Assembly: GCA_029975215.1 (NCBI GenBank)
Contig: JARKPO010000057.1
Location: forward strand, 1 to 50,760
Length of the DNA: 50,760 nucleotides
Reading direction: 5' to 3'
Origin: Levilinea sp.
GTDB lineage: Bacteria; Chloroflexota; Anaerolineae; Anaerolineales; Anaerolineaceae
Shown here: piece after piece, positions 9,253 to 18,691 of the stretch
Numbering within the stretch: the first letter of the stretch is position 1
Layout: every line of letters starts with the position of its first letter
Notes under the pieces: model-generated
Told to the model about the DNA's origin: nothing
The model's input: the letters and a program-made list of their open reading frames with translations, nothing else
Database searches by the model: none
Program-made: the position numbers and the translations under genes

Positions 9253-10005
9253 ATGCTTACCGCGGAACGCCGCACCTTTATCCTCAACCGGCTCAAACGC
9301 GACGGCCGCGTCCTGGCCAAATCGCTCAGCGAAGAGCTGAACACCTCCGAAGACACCATCCGCCGCGACCTGCGTGAACTGGCCGCCGAAGGGCTGCTGC
9401 AGCGCGTGCACGGCGGCGCCCTGCCCCGTTCCCCCGCCGAAACCAGCTACGCCAACCGCCAGCGCGCCCTTTCCCCCGCCAAAGTGGCCATCGCCCACAA
9501 AGCCGCCGCTCTCATACAGCCCGGCATGGTCGTTTTCTTGGGCGGCGGCACCACCAACACCCAATTAGCCGCGGCCTTGCCGCCCAACCTGCAGGCCACC
9601 ATCATCACGCACAACCCCGCCGCTGCGGCCGCTTTGGCCGATCACCCCGGGGTAGAAGTCATCCTGGTCGGCGGGCGGCTGGACAAATACTCCCTGGTGA
9701 CCATTGGCGCCGACGCGGTGGAGACCCTCCAGCGCATGCGCGCCGATCTGTGTATGTTGGGCGTGTGCAGTCTTCACCCCGAAAACGGCGTCACCAACAA
9801 CAACCTGGAAGAATCCTACGTGCAGCGCGTGATGATCGCCAACGCAGCCGAGGTGGTGGCCCTCGCCTCCGCCGAAAAGCTGGGCACAGTCACACATTTC
9901 CTGGTGGCCCCCATTCAAGACCTTGCCGCCATCCTCACCGATGCCGATGTGCCCGATGAAGTCGTCGCCCCTTATCAGGCGCTGGGAATCGAAGTCATCC
10001 GCTAA
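9253..10005 (+). CDS. DeoR-family transcriptional regulator
   Basis: 250 residues. N-terminal helix-turn-helix of the DeoR type (residues about 1-57), with the signature TSEDTIRRDLRELAAEGLLQRVHGGAL, followed by a DeoR sensor domain with the phosphosugar-isomerase-like fold (VFLGGGTTNTQLA and VGGRLDKYSLVTIGADAVE). Such proteins usually repress sugar-use genes and are released by a phosphorylated sugar. ATG is preceded by GAGGTG. It is divergent from the MFS-HAD-PK operon, and the repeats at 9141-9220 are its likely binding sites. The GH13 gene downstream has its own promoter. Confidence 0.92.
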   Translation: MLTAERRTFILNRLKRDGRVLAKSLSEELNTSEDTIRRDLRELAAEGLLQRVHGGALPRSPAETSYANRQRALSPAKVAIAHKAAALIQPGMVVFLGGGTTNTQLAAALPPNLQATIITHNPAAAAALADHPGVEVILVGGRLDKYSLVTIGADAVETLQRMRADLCMLGVCSLHPENGVTNNNLEESYVQRVMIANAAEVVALASAEKLGTVTHFLVAPIQDLAAILTDADVPDEVVAPYQALGIEVIR

Positions 10006-10040
10006 AGAAAAACGCCTGCCATTTTCGCGTGCGGTATGAA

Positions 10041-10072
10041 AGCCCTCTGATATAATCAAATCAGGCAGGGCT
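10041..10072 (+). promoter_or_regulatory. Extended -10 promoter inside an inverted repeat, upstream of the GH13 gene
   Basis: TGATATAAT (TGn plus perfect TATAAT, 10048-10056) is an extended -10. It sits between two arms of an imperfect inverted repeat: AGCCCT-CTGA (10041-10050) and TCAG-GC-AGGGCT (10061-10072). A repressor bound to the arms would cover the -10 box. The transcript would start near 10063, giving a leader of about 50 bases ending in GGAGGG. Confidence 0.6.
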
Positions 10073-10111
10073 TAAGTGGGTTGAGCCAAACCATTTCCCC
10101 GGAGGGACGGC

Positions 10112-13100
10112 ATGGAATTCCATATTTCCAGACAAGCACGCGACCGCTATCAGCTGGATCAATCGCTGTTCTCGTTACGAGGCAGCGTTCTCTTTGCCAA
10201 TTTCCACGCTGCCCGCCTGTTTGCGCAGAAGATGAACCAGCGCCGCGACCTGATCCAGTTCCCCGAACGCGCCGTACGCGCCGGGCAAATTAACGCGATG
10301 GGCCTCATTGACGAAATCCTGCACCACGTCATGGCCCTCTACCGCCGTCAGGTCAACCCCGCGGTAATGCACCAGGCCCTTGACCATCTCAACGCACGTT
10401 TCGGCACAGAAACGGTGCACCAAACTCTGCTCAAATTTAACCAGGAATTCCCCCCATTGGCGGTGTACCGCCGCGAGATCAGCGCCGAAGAGGATTTGCA
10501 GGGTGAAAGTGATGGCCAGCCCAACGCGGCCCTGGCCCTTGAAGAAATGCTCATGCTGTGGGTAGCCAACAAAAACCCCGCCATGAGTGAATACGAAGAG
10601 TTGTTCAACGACCAGAATCTGCAAGGCGAGAGTGCCTATTCGCCCATCCTGCAGGAACTGCACGCCTTCTTTGACGCCCAGCCTCCCTTCGGCCCCGATC
10701 AGCAGAATCTGATTGACATGCTGCGCGCCCCCGCCGTGGCCGTGCCCCATTCTCTCACCGGCCAGTTGGAATACATCCGCACCCGCTGGGGCGACCTCTT
10801 GGGGCGTTATCTCTACCGCCTGCTTTCCAGCCTGGACCTGGTGAAAGAAGAAGAAAAGCTGTCTTTCGCCGGTTTTGGCCCAGGCCCCATCCCCATCCCC
10901 CTGTATGACCGCAGCGCCGCCGAACTGGAGGCCGAGCGCTTCAGTCCTGACCGCGAATGGATGCCCCGCCTGGTGCTCCTGGCCAAAAATACCTACGTGT
11001 GGCTCGACCAACTCACCAAAACCTACAAGCGTCCCATCCAAACCCTGGATCAAATCCCCGATGAAGAGCTCGACCGCCTGGCCCGTTACGGGTTCACCGG
11101 CCTGTGGCTCATCGGCTTATGGGAACGCAGTCAGGCCTCCGCGCGCATCAAACAGCTGTGCGGCAACCCCGAAGCCATCGCCTCGGCCTATTCCCTGGCC
11201 TCTTATTCCATCGCCGCCGACCTGGGCGGCGAGGCTGCTTACCGCAGCCTGCGCGACCGCGCCTGGCAGCGCGGCATCCGTCTGGCCAGCGATATGGTTC
11301 CCAACCATATGGGCATCGACTCCAGCTGGGTGCTCTACCATCCCGACCGCTTTATCTCACTGGATTATTCCCCCTTCCCCTCCTACTCCTTCACCGGCCC
11401 CAATCTGTCCCCCGATCCACGCATCGAAATTCAGCTGGAGGATCATTATTTCGACCGTACGGACGCCTCGGTGGTCTTCAAATGGCACGACCGTTCCACC
11501 GGCCAGACCCGCTTCATGTACCACGGTAACGACGGAACCAGCATGCCCTGGAACGACACCGCCCAGTTGAATTACCTCAACCCCGAGGTGCGTGAAGCCA
11601 TCATCCAGACCATTCTGGATGTGGCCCGCAAATTCCCCATCATTCGCTTCGATGCCGCCATGACCCTGGCCAAAAAGCACTATCAGCGTCTGTGGTTCCC
11701 CGAACCTGGCTCTGGCGGCGACATCCCCTCCCGTGCCGAACACGGCCTGACCCGTGAGCAGTTTGACGCCCTCATGCCGATTGAATTCTGGCGCGAGGTG
11801 GTAGACCGCGCCGCCGTGGAAGCCCCCGATACGCTGCTGCTGGCCGAGGCTTTCTGGCTGATGGAAGGTTATTTCGTGCGCACCCTGGGCATGCACCGTG
11901 TGTATAACAGCGCCTTCATGAACCTACTGCGCAACGAAGACAATGCCAAGTACCGCACCATCATGAAGAACACCCTTGAGTTTGAACCAGAAATCCTCAA
12001 ACGTTTCGTGAACTTCATGAACAACCCCGATGAGCGTACCGCGGTGGATCAATTTGGCAAGGGCGACAAATATTTCGGAACCTGCATCATGCTGGCCACC
12101 CTCCCCGGCCTGCCCATGTTCGGCCACGGCCAGGTGGAAGGCTTTTCCGAAAAATACGGCATGGAATTCCGCCGGGCGTATTGGGATGAGGCCGTCGATC
12201 CCCACCTGGTGGCCCGCCACGAGCGCGAAATTTTCCCCCTGCTCCACCGCCGCGCCCTGTTCGCGGGCATCGAACATTTCCTGCTTTATGATTTCTTCAC
12301 CTCCGGCGGCGTCAACGAAGACGTCTACGCCTATTCCAACGGCCTGGGCGGCGAGCGCGCCCTGGTGGTATACCACAACCGCTTCGCCTCCACCCAGGGT
12401 TGGATCCGCATGTCCGCCGCCACCGCCGAAAAGCAGGGCAGCGAACGCCGCGTGGTGCAGCACAGCCTGTACGAAGGGCTGAACCTGCGCGGCGGTGCCA
12501 ACAGCTACGTCCTCTTCCGCGACTCGGTCACCAATCTGGAGTTCATCCGCCCCAGCCGCGAGATTCAGACCCAGGGACTGTACCTGGACCTGCACGCCTA
12601 TCAGGCACATGTTTTCATGGATTTCCGCGAGGTTCAGGACAACGCCCACCACTCGTACCAACACCTATGCGCAGCCCTCCAGGGCCGCGGCGTACCCAGC
12701 ATCGAAGAAGCCCTTGAAACCCTGCTGCTCGAACCGGTGCAAACCCCCTTCCGCCAGATTGCCCACCCCGCTTACCTGGATTACCTATACCAGCAGCGTC
12801 TAACGGTCAAGGGCGCCCAACTGCCCAAGGATCTGTTCGCCGTGGCCGCACAAAAGATGGATCACCTTCTGGATGGAATTGCCCACCTCACCGGACAGGA
12901 CGCCGGCCGCGCCCAGATCCAGCAGGAGCTGCGCGCCCAGTTAGACACCCTGCTACACCTGCCCATCCTCACTGTCCGCTATCCTCTGCCTGGTTCGCGC
13001 CGCTACACCGCCGCGGTGCAGTCTCTGCAGAGCGGCCTCATCGAAGAGCCAACCGGCTGGCTGGGTCTGTTCTCCTGGGTCTTCGTGCGCGGCCTGGGAC

Positions 13101-13573
13101 AGATGATCCCCGGCGCCGACAGCATCTCCCGAAGCCTGAGCTGGTTCGAAGAATGGCAGTTGGGCCGCATTCTCTCGGAAACCTACAAGGAAATGGGCGT
13201 AGCCACCGAACGGGCCAACCGCCTGGTGCTGACCATCTCTCTGCTCACCAATCAGCAGGGTTGGTTCGAGCGCACCGGTCATCAGCCCCTGGCGCAAATT
13301 CTGGAATTCTGGCTGTCAGACCCCAGTGTGCAGTCCTTCCTGGGTGTCAACCGCTATCAGGACGTTTTGTGGTTCAACCACGAATCGTTTGTGGAATTCA
13401 TCCAATGGATGGGGTTATTGGCCGTGCTGGATGCCAGCGCCAATCCGCAGGTCACCGCCAGCCAGTTTGTCGAGCGTATTCTCAGTGTGCACGACATCCT
13501 GCGCCAGCTGCAAGCCGCTGAAGAAACCTCTGGTTATCAGGTGGCTGCCTTGCTGGCCGCCGTCCAAAAGTAG
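10112..13573 (+). CDS. Large GH13 (alpha-amylase family) enzyme with extra N- and C-terminal domains
   Basis: 1153 residues, no signal peptide. About 270 N-terminal residues of unrecognised helical sequence precede the GH13 barrel (roughly 300-750). GH13 region I is SDMVPNHMG; the nucleophile Asp514 is in IRFDAAMTL, the acid/base Glu579 in LLAEAFWLM, and the third Asp640 in NNPDERTA, where the usual NHD His is replaced, as in some glucanotransferase-like subfamilies. A long helical C-terminal part (about 800-1153) has no match I can name. ATG is preceded by GGAGGG. It probably acts on cytoplasmic alpha-glucan, transferase or hydrolase not decided. A GH57 gene lies convergent behind the terminator. 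Confidence 0.85.
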   Translation: MEFHISRQARDRYQLDQSLFSLRGSVLFANFHAARLFAQKMNQRRDLIQFPERAVRAGQINAMGLIDEILHHVMALYRRQVNPAVMHQALDHLNARFGTETVHQTLLKFNQEFPPLAVYRREISAEEDLQGESDGQPNAALALEEMLMLWVANKNPAMSEYEELFNDQNLQGESAYSPILQELHAFFDAQPPFGPDQQNLIDMLRAPAVAVPHSLTGQLEYIRTRWGDLLGRYLYRLLSSLDLVKEEEKLSFAGFGPGPIPIPLYDRSAAELEAERFSPDREWMPRLVLLAKNTYVWLDQLTKTYKRPIQTLDQIPDEELDRLARYGFTGLWLIGLWERSQASARIKQLCGNPEAIASAYSLASYSIAADLGGEAAYRSLRDRAWQRGIRLASDMVPNHMGIDSSWVLYHPDRFISLDYSPFPSYSFTGPNLSPDPRIEIQLEDHYFDRTDASVVFKWHDRSTGQTRFMYHGNDGTSMPWNDTAQLNYLNPEVREAIIQTILDVARKFPIIRFDAAMTLAKKHYQRLWFPEPGSGGDIPSRAEHGLTREQFDALMPIEFWREVVDRAAVEAPDTLLLAEAFWLMEGYFVRTLGMHRVYNSAFMNLLRNEDNAKYRTIMKNTLEFEPEILKRFVNFMNNPDERTAVDQFGKGDKYFGTCIMLATLPGLPMFGHGQVEGFSEKYGMEFRRAYWDEAVDPHLVARHEREIFPLLHRRALFAGIEHFLLYDFFTSGGVNEDVYAYSNGLGGERALVVYHNRFASTQGWIRMSAATAEKQGSERRVVQHSLYEGLNLRGGANSYVLFRDSVTNLEFIRPSREIQTQGLYLDLHAYQAHVFMDFREVQDNAHHSYQHLCAALQGRGVPSIEEALETLLLEPVQTPFRQIAHPAYLDYLYQQRLTVKGAQLPKDLFAVAAQKMDHLLDGIAHLTGQDAGRAQIQQELRAQLDTLLHLPILTVRYPLPGSRRYTAAVQSLQSGLIEEPTGWLGLFSWVFVRGLGQMIPGADSISRSLSWFEEWQLGRILSETYKEMGVATERANRLVLTISLLTNQQGWFERTGHQPLAQILEFWLSDPSVQSFLGVNRYQDVLWFNHESFVEFIQWMGLLAVLDASANPQVTASQFVERILSVHDILRQLQAAEETSGYQVAALLAAVQK

Positions 13574-13590
13574 CTGCGAAAGAAACCGTA

Positions 13591-13622
13591 CGGGCGCGGC
13601 AGTGTACCGCGCCCGTTTTTTT
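13591..13622 (+). terminator. Terminator of the GH13 gene
   Basis: Perfect 9-bp stem CGGGCGCGG/CCGCGCCCG (13591-13599, 13607-13615), 7-base loop, then seven T's. No U-tract on the other strand, so it serves the GH13 gene only. Confidence 0.92.
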
Positions 13623-13625
13623 ATA

Positions 13626-15047
13626 TCAATAGGCCGCCCACTGCGGTGAACTTTGGCTGTTGCGGTGGCGGTCCAACGTGTGTTGAAAGACCGTATCCGC
13701 CCGCAGCCCCGATCGCCAACTGCGCACTGACGCCAATAGATTCACCGCCAATCGGCTCAAATCCACTCCCGTTGCCAGATAGGTGAGCCAGACGGCCTGA
13801 GCCGCGTAAGAAACGTTGTTGCGCGGCTCAATCCGGTCAAAATCATCAAAAAACCACCCGCAGGAGGCAAACATGCGCTGGCGTTCATATTGGGCTTGCA
13901 GCAGCAGTCCCACCTTGTGCGCCTCCTCCTCGGCCAGCGTGCGCCGCGCCATCTCCCCCGCCAGGTCGCGCACAGTAGTCTGCCCCAAGAGTACGTGAAT
14001 GTAACGGTGCCGCAGTTCCCAGGGGTCCACCCCCAGCGGCTGCAGGGCGGTTTCGTACTGCTCGTCAATCATCGCCGCCAGGCGGTCTAACCCCTGGCGC
14101 AGCGGCGCTTTCCAATCTGCATGTGGGGTGCAGGCGCAGTCCCCGCTCCAACGCAGAATGCCGTGGTGGCAGCTCCAGGACGTACCGTCCACAATTTCTA
14201 CTTCGGTTTGCGGCGGGTATTTTTTGAGCCACAAAGCCGGGTACACCGCCCGCACCGCGGCGCGTTCCATCGCACCATTCAGCAAATATTGCAGAAACTT
14301 GTCGCGGAACGGCTGGTGGTGACCGTAAAGCTCCCCATCCGAAGCGATAGTCAGCAGCTGTTCCCGCTCCAAATTGGAGTCAAAGCGCGGCAGCAGGCGG
14401 CTGAGCAAAAAGCTGTCCCCGTTCACCGTAGCCCCCGGGTCAAAACTCACCCGCATGCTCAGTTCCTGATCATAAAAGAAAACCACCATATGCTGCCCGC
14501 CCGGCAGTGCCACGCGGTACGGCCAACGGTTATCCACCGCCTGGCGCGCCTGCCAGGGGGCCAGAATGGTAAACTGAACGCCGCATTCAGCCAGGACTTC
14601 CAGCGTTTCCAAATCCACCCCAGCCTCCGGCATCCACAGCCCCTGAGGCGCGTGTCCAAAGCGGTATTTAAAATCCTCAACCCCCCAGCGCACCTGGGTC
14701 ACCTTATCCTGCCGGGGGGCCAGCGGCAAAATGGTATGGTGGTAGGACTGCGCCATGCCGTTGCCCACCCCATACCGTAGAAAATTGCTGCGCTCCTGTT
14801 GCACAATGAGAGCCAGGGTCTGCGGGTCTTCCTCCGCCATCCACTGCGCCAGGGTCGGCCCCAGGTTAAAGCTGATCCGTTCAAAATTGCCCAGTTCCGC
14901 GTTGGGACGGTAACACTGAGCATGAATCCGTTCATTCCAATTGCGATACGGCGCGGCGCCGGGCTCCAATGGGATTTCCCCCGTCAGCGGATCTTCCCGT
15001 GGGGGTTGATAAAAATGTCCGTGCACGCACACACCCAGATCCGTCAT
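13626..15047 (-). CDS. Glycoside hydrolase family 57 protein
   Basis: 473 residues, cytoplasmic. The GH57 opening HGHFYQPPRE is at residues 9-18, the conserved GLWMPEAGVD near 137-146, and the nucleophile Glu239 in ASDGELYGHH. The segment SWSCHHGILRWSGDC near residues 290-310 is characteristic of the DUF3536-linked branch, whose members are often about 800 residues; this one is shorter. GH57 enzymes hydrolyse, branch or transfer alpha-glucans. AAGGATGA precedes the ATG. It is the second gene of a two-gene unit after an NAD(P)-binding protein (7-base gap) and converges on the GH13 gene, suggesting shared glycogen-like metabolism. Confidence 0.88.
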   Translation of the reverse strand: MTDLGVCVHGHFYQPPREDPLTGEIPLEPGAAPYRNWNERIHAQCYRPNAELGNFERISFNLGPTLAQWMAEEDPQTLALIVQQERSNFLRYGVGNGMAQSYHHTILPLAPRQDKVTQVRWGVEDFKYRFGHAPQGLWMPEAGVDLETLEVLAECGVQFTILAPWQARQAVDNRWPYRVALPGGQHMVVFFYDQELSMRVSFDPGATVNGDSFLLSRLLPRFDSNLEREQLLTIASDGELYGHHQPFRDKFLQYLLNGAMERAAVRAVYPALWLKKYPPQTEVEIVDGTSWSCHHGILRWSGDCACTPHADWKAPLRQGLDRLAAMIDEQYETALQPLGVDPWELRHRYIHVLLGQTTVRDLAGEMARRTLAEEEAHKVGLLLQAQYERQRMFASCGWFFDDFDRIEPRNNVSYAAQAVWLTYLATGVDLSRLAVNLLASVRSWRSGLRADTVFQHTLDRHRNSQSSPQWAAY

Positions 15048-15054
15048 ATTCGTA

Positions 15055-15969
15055 TCATCCTTTTCTGCGTTTTTTCCCGCCCGAAACCAAATAATCGATA
15101 TTTTGCCCCATGCGCGAAGGCATCAGCCCAAACAGCCTTGGCAGCGTATCCAATCCGCAGATGCGGTCCGAAGCCAGGGTGTCGAACCAATACAGCGAAA
15201 TGGGGAAGCTGGGCAAACTTTGTTCCAAGAATACTGCTGCAGAGCGCAGGTAGGCCGGGGTCACGTCCACAATGATGCGCCGCTGCCCCGTCACTGCCAT
15301 TACCTTTTGCACCACCTGCCGAAAGCTGAAGTACTCCGCCCCCCCAATCTCATACAAATGGTTGACCGTTTCCGGCAAGCTCAACGACAGTGTCAGGCAG
15401 GTGATCAAATCTTCAATCCACATCGGCTGCAACAGGCTGCTCCCATCCCCTGGCATGAAGAAAACCAGAGGGGTCAGCCGCAGCAGCCCCGCCAGCGAAG
15501 TGGTAAATTGGTCTCCCGGCCCAAAAATATGCGCCGAACGAAAAATAGTGTAGGGCACGCCCGAGGCTTGAATAAACCCTTCCGCCACTGCTTTAGCCTT
15601 CAGCACTGGATAGGCCGAAGCCCGATCCGCCCCCAAATGGCTCAGGTAAAAAATGCGCTCCACCCCCGCCTGGGCCGCAGCGGCCGCCACATTCTGCGAG
15701 CCCTCCACATCCACCCCCTCCAGATCCGCACGCAGCCCCCGGCGCTCAGTTCCCGCCAGGTGATACACCACCTGCACCCCCTTCATAGCCGCCCTTAAAC
15801 CGCGCTCATCGCGCAGGCTGCTCATGGCCACCTCCACCGGTACCCCTCGCGGCAGGCTGGGAGACTGCGCAGAGGGACGCAGCAGCAGGCGAACCGAATG
15901 GCCCATATTCACCAATTGCCGCACCAATGCACGCCCCACAAAGCCTGTTCCGCCGGTGACCAAAATCAT
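15055..15969 (-). CDS. NAD(P)-binding epimerase-like protein (atypical SDR, complex I NDUFA9-like)
   Basis: 304 residues from ATG at 15967-15969; the open frame extends about 107 codons upstream, but that part crosses the promoter and runs antisense to other signals. Rossmann motif VTGGTGFVGRALV at the N-terminus; YHLAGTE and FYLSHLGAD stand where extended SDRs carry their substrate-binding residues. No YxxxK is clearly present, as in NmrA/NDUFA9-type atypical SDRs that bind NAD(P)H without classical catalysis. The role is unknown; sugar nucleotide or quinone-linked functions are possible. Forms a two-gene unit with the GH57 gene. Confidence 0.8.
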   Translation of the reverse strand: MILVTGGTGFVGRALVRQLVNMGHSVRLLLRPSAQSPSLPRGVPVEVAMSSLRDERGLRAAMKGVQVVYHLAGTERRGLRADLEGVDVEGSQNVAAAAAQAGVERIFYLSHLGADRASAYPVLKAKAVAEGFIQASGVPYTIFRSAHIFGPGDQFTTSLAGLLRLTPLVFFMPGDGSSLLQPMWIEDLITCLTLSLSLPETVNHLYEIGGAEYFSFRQVVQKVMAVTGQRRIIVDVTPAYLRSAAVFLEQSLPSFPISLYWFDTLASDRICGLDTLPRLFGLMPSRMGQNIDYLVSGGKKRRKG

Positions 15970-15976
15970 GGGGTTG

Positions 15977-15982
15977 ATTATA
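15977..15982 (-). promoter_or_regulatory. -10 box for a leaderless mRNA of the SDR gene
   Basis: TATAAT on the minus strand ends 7 bases before the ATG at 15969, so the transcript would start at or one base before the A of ATG. There is no Shine-Dalgarno sequence. No clear -35. Confidence 0.55.
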
Positions 15983-16065
15983 GCAGAGGAAGCCTTCCGC
16001 GGGCTGGCATGAGTCTTGCTCCTATCTTGCAAAACCCTTACAAAATGTGGAATGGACCCGGCGCT

Positions 16066-17436
16066 ATGACGAATACTCTTCCCCCTCTCCCCCTCAAACG
16101 TTCCAACCGCATCGGCTTCCATTATTTCCCCGATTCGCTGCACTACCGCGAATCCGACCTGCACACCTGGCTGCCGCGTTTGCAGTCTCTGGGGGCGGGT
16201 TGGCTGGTGCTCCAATCCCAGGTGTCGTATGCCATCCCCGAGGCTTTCATCACTGCCCTGTGCGCCGCCGGGATCGAGCCTATCATCCATTTTTCCCTAT
16301 CCCTGCACGAAAAAACAGACCCCGCTGAGCTGTCTCCCCTGCTGGCGGCCTATGCCCGTTGGGGCGTGCGCACCGTGATCTTCTACGATCAGCCCAACAC
16401 CCGCACCTCCTGGCCTGCTGCCGCCTGGGCTCAAGGGGACCTGGTGGAAACCTTCCTCGACCGCTTTATCCCACTGGCTGAGCTGGCCCAATCCTGCGGC
16501 CTGACCCCCGTCTTCCCCCCGCTCACCCCGGGCGGTGATTACTGGGATCTGGCCTTCCTGCGCCTGTCTCTCGAATCCCTCCAGCGCCGGCAGCGTAAAG
16601 CGTTGCTTTCAGCCCTGGCCCTTTCAGCTTATGCCTGGGCGGGAGGCCGCCCGCTCAATTGGGGAGTGGGCGGTCCAGAGCGCTGGCCCCAGGCCCATGC
16701 CTACGCCAGCGCCAAAACCCCCGACCAGCGCGGCTTCCGCATTTTCGATTGGTATCTGGCCGTCCATCAGGCCGTCACCGAAAAAGCCGCTCCCATCTTC
16801 CTGCTGCAGGCTGGCCTTTCCGCAGCCCCCACCGATGGTGAATCCGCTGCCGCCCAACACACCCGCATCCACCTGGCCCTGGCACGACTGGCCGCCCGCG
16901 AAACCCCCGCCGAACCCGGCGATTCGCAGACTCCCCTGGAACCCTTGCCGGAGGAGGTCGCAGCCTGCTGCTTCTGGCTCCTTTCAGCTGACGCCGCCTC
17001 TCCTCTGGACGCATACGCCTGGTTCCCCCAAAACCGGCCCGCCCTGCCCGCCGCCGCCGCTCTGCAAGCCTGGCAGGCGCGCCGTCGGCCAACCCCAGCC
17101 CCCACCCCGCGCAGCCAGCCCCAGCGCAAAGACCTGCCCGAAGGTGAGGCCCCCCCGCCCATGCAGCATCCCATCCAACATTACCTGCTGCTGCCCACCT
17201 ATGAATGGGGGGTGGCTGATTGGCAGCTCAACGCCCTCCAGCCGCTGATCAAAAAATTCCGCCCAACGGTGGGTTTTTCCCTGGCCGAAGCCGCCCTGGC
17301 CGCCCGCGTCACCGTGCTTAGCGACCCGCAAAGTATCTCCGAAGAAGCCCTGGATCGCTTGCGCCAAAGCGGCAGCCGAGTGGATCGAATTGCACCAGAT
17401 GGCACGAGTATTGCAACCTTTTTGGCAGAGAGGTGA
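16066..17436 (+). CDS. Glycosidase-fold protein without recognisable catalytic glutamates, FtsZ operon gene 1
   Basis: 456 residues from ATG 16066; an ATG at 16045 is also possible and neither has a strong ribosome site. No signal peptide, so probably cytoplasmic. Residues about 10-290 look like a (beta/alpha)8 glycosidase barrel of the GH5/GH39 kind: where these enzymes have NEPN for the acid/base Glu this one has DQPN (VIFYDQPNT), and where the nucleophile Glu is expected the text is FLLQAGLS. A Pro-rich linker (about 370-400) joins a C-terminal domain (PTYEWGVADWQL to the end) that I do not recognise. The stop codon overlaps the ribosome site of the FtsZ homologue 3 bases downstream. Probably a binding or scaffold protein. 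Confidence 0.6.
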   Translation: MTNTLPPLPLKRSNRIGFHYFPDSLHYRESDLHTWLPRLQSLGAGWLVLQSQVSYAIPEAFITALCAAGIEPIIHFSLSLHEKTDPAELSPLLAAYARWGVRTVIFYDQPNTRTSWPAAAWAQGDLVETFLDRFIPLAELAQSCGLTPVFPPLTPGGDYWDLAFLRLSLESLQRRQRKALLSALALSAYAWAGGRPLNWGVGGPERWPQAHAYASAKTPDQRGFRIFDWYLAVHQAVTEKAAPIFLLQAGLSAAPTDGESAAAQHTRIHLALARLAARETPAEPGDSQTPLEPLPEEVAACCFWLLSADAASPLDAYAWFPQNRPALPAAAALQAWQARRRPTPAPTPRSQPQRKDLPEGEAPPPMQHPIQHYLLLPTYEWGVADWQLNALQPLIKKFRPTVGFSLAEAALAARVTVLSDPQSISEEALDRLRQSGSRVDRIAPDGTSIATFLAER

Positions 17437-17439
17437 CCC

Positions 17440-18669
17440 ATGTATCCTACCCAATCGCCCGTTTTCAAACCCCCGTTTCACTCCAACGCCGCTGCCCCTG
17501 CGCCCGCCCCCAGCCTGCAAGCCCCCCATCAGCCCATCATCAAAGTCATGGGGTTGGGCGGCGCTGGCTCCAACGCCGTTAACCGCATGATCGAACTTGG
17601 CCTGTCTGGGATTGATTTCATCGCGGCCAACACGGATTCTCAAGCGTTGCACAACTCGTTGGCACCCACCCGCCTGCAGCTCGGCCCAGCCTACACTCGC
17701 GGCCTGGGCGCGGGCGGAAATCCTGAGGTCGGCCGCGCTGCCGCCGAAGAAAGCGCCCGCGAAATTAAAAAAGCTCTCGAAGGGGCGGATATGGTCTTTC
17801 TCACCGCTGGCATGGGCGGCGGAACTGGCACCGGCTCCATCCCCGTAGCCGCCAAAATTGCCAAAGAGATGGGCATTGTCACCGTGGGCGTGGTCTCTAC
17901 CCCCTTCTCCTTCGAAATCGGCCGCCGTCAGGTCAACGCCCGCGACGGTCTGGCTCGTCTGCGCCCCCACACCCACACACTTATCACCGTGCCGAACGAC
18001 CGCCTTCTCACCATCGCTGGCAACTTATCTCTTGATTTGGCCTTCCGCCTGGCGGATGACATCCTGCGCCAGGGCATTCAAGGCATCACCGAGTTGATCA
18101 CCCAGACCGGTCTGATCAACATTGATTTTGCCCACGTACGCCAGATGATGCAAATGGGCGGCGGCTCCATGCTCTCCATCGGCATCGGCGAAGGCCCTTC
18201 CAAAGCGCTCAAGGCCGTACAGAACGCCCTCAATCACCCTCTACTTGAGTCCACCTACATCGGCCATGCCACCGGCATGATCGCCAATTTCACCGCTGGC
18301 CGCGGGCTTTCCTTCCAGGAAATTGCCGAAGCCCTCTCCTATTTGCAAGCCGAAACCGGCAACCACTGCGATCTCATCCCCGGGGTGATCATGGATGAGA
18401 ACATGGGCGACCGCACTCAGGTGATCCTCATCATCACCGGTCTTGGTGCCACACCGGTGGACCCCGCCTTGCTGCGGCCCAAAGACGCCGCCCAGCCGGC
18501 GGCACGCGAAACAGCCGCCGCCCCGGCAGGTCACCCGACCGAAGCCCAACCCCTGCCGCGCCGCACGGTGATTCCCTTTACCCCCGAGCCGGAGGATGTC
18601 TCTCCGGTGGCGCTGCCGGCTTCCGCAGCCAATCTCGATCTGCCCGCTTTCATGCGCCGCCGCCGCTAA
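17440..18669 (+). CDS. ftsZ: FtsZ homologue with substituted T7-loop Asp
   Basis: 409 residues. A disordered Pro/Ala-rich N-terminus (about 1-32) precedes the GTPase domain: [14 protein letters not shown], the tubulin signature GGGTGTGS at 126-133, and VPNDRLL. In the T7 (synergy) loop canonical N-x-D-F-A-D reads N227-I-D229-F-A-H232 (codon CAC), so the residue equivalent to E. coli D212, needed for GTP hydrolysis across the subunit interface, is His. A variable linker leads to a C-terminal peptide [11 protein letters not shown] like that which binds FtsA/SepF/ZipA. AGAGGTGA precedes the ATG. It is not in a dcw cluster; the neighbours are glycosidase-like and membrane proteins. It may be a second, slow or non-hydrolysing FtsZ, or this lineage's only one with a compensated site. 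Confidence 0.9.
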   Translation: MYPTQSPVFKPPFHSNAAAPAPAPSLQAPHQPIIKVMGLGGAGSNAVNRMIELGLSGIDFIAANTDSQALHNSLAPTRLQLGPAYTRGLGAGGNPEVGRAAAEESAREIKKALEGADMVFLTAGMGGGTGTGSIPVAAKIAKEMGIVTVGVVSTPFSFEIGRRQVNARDGLARLRPHTHTLITVPNDRLLTIAGNLSLDLAFRLADDILRQGIQGITELITQTGLINIDFAHVRQMMQMGGGSMLSIGIGEGPSKALKAVQNALNHPLLESTYIGHATGMIANFTAGRGLSFQEIAEALSYLQAETGNHCDLIPGVIMDENMGDRTQVILIITGLGATPVDPALLRPKDAAQPAARETAAAPAGHPTEAQPLPRRTVIPFTPEPEDVSPVALPASAANLDLPAFMRRRR

Positions 18670-18691
18670 ACCGCTGCTCTGAGGTCACCTT

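Noticed and set aside
10175..11053. 292-residue minus-strand open frame in the GH13 gene
   Set aside because: No ribosome site, unusual composition and fully antisense to an intact gene.
15970..16290. N-terminal extension of the SDR gene by about 107 codons
   Set aside because: The Rossmann motif begins exactly at ATG 15969, and the extension crosses a perfect -10 box and lies antisense to the next operon's 5' part.
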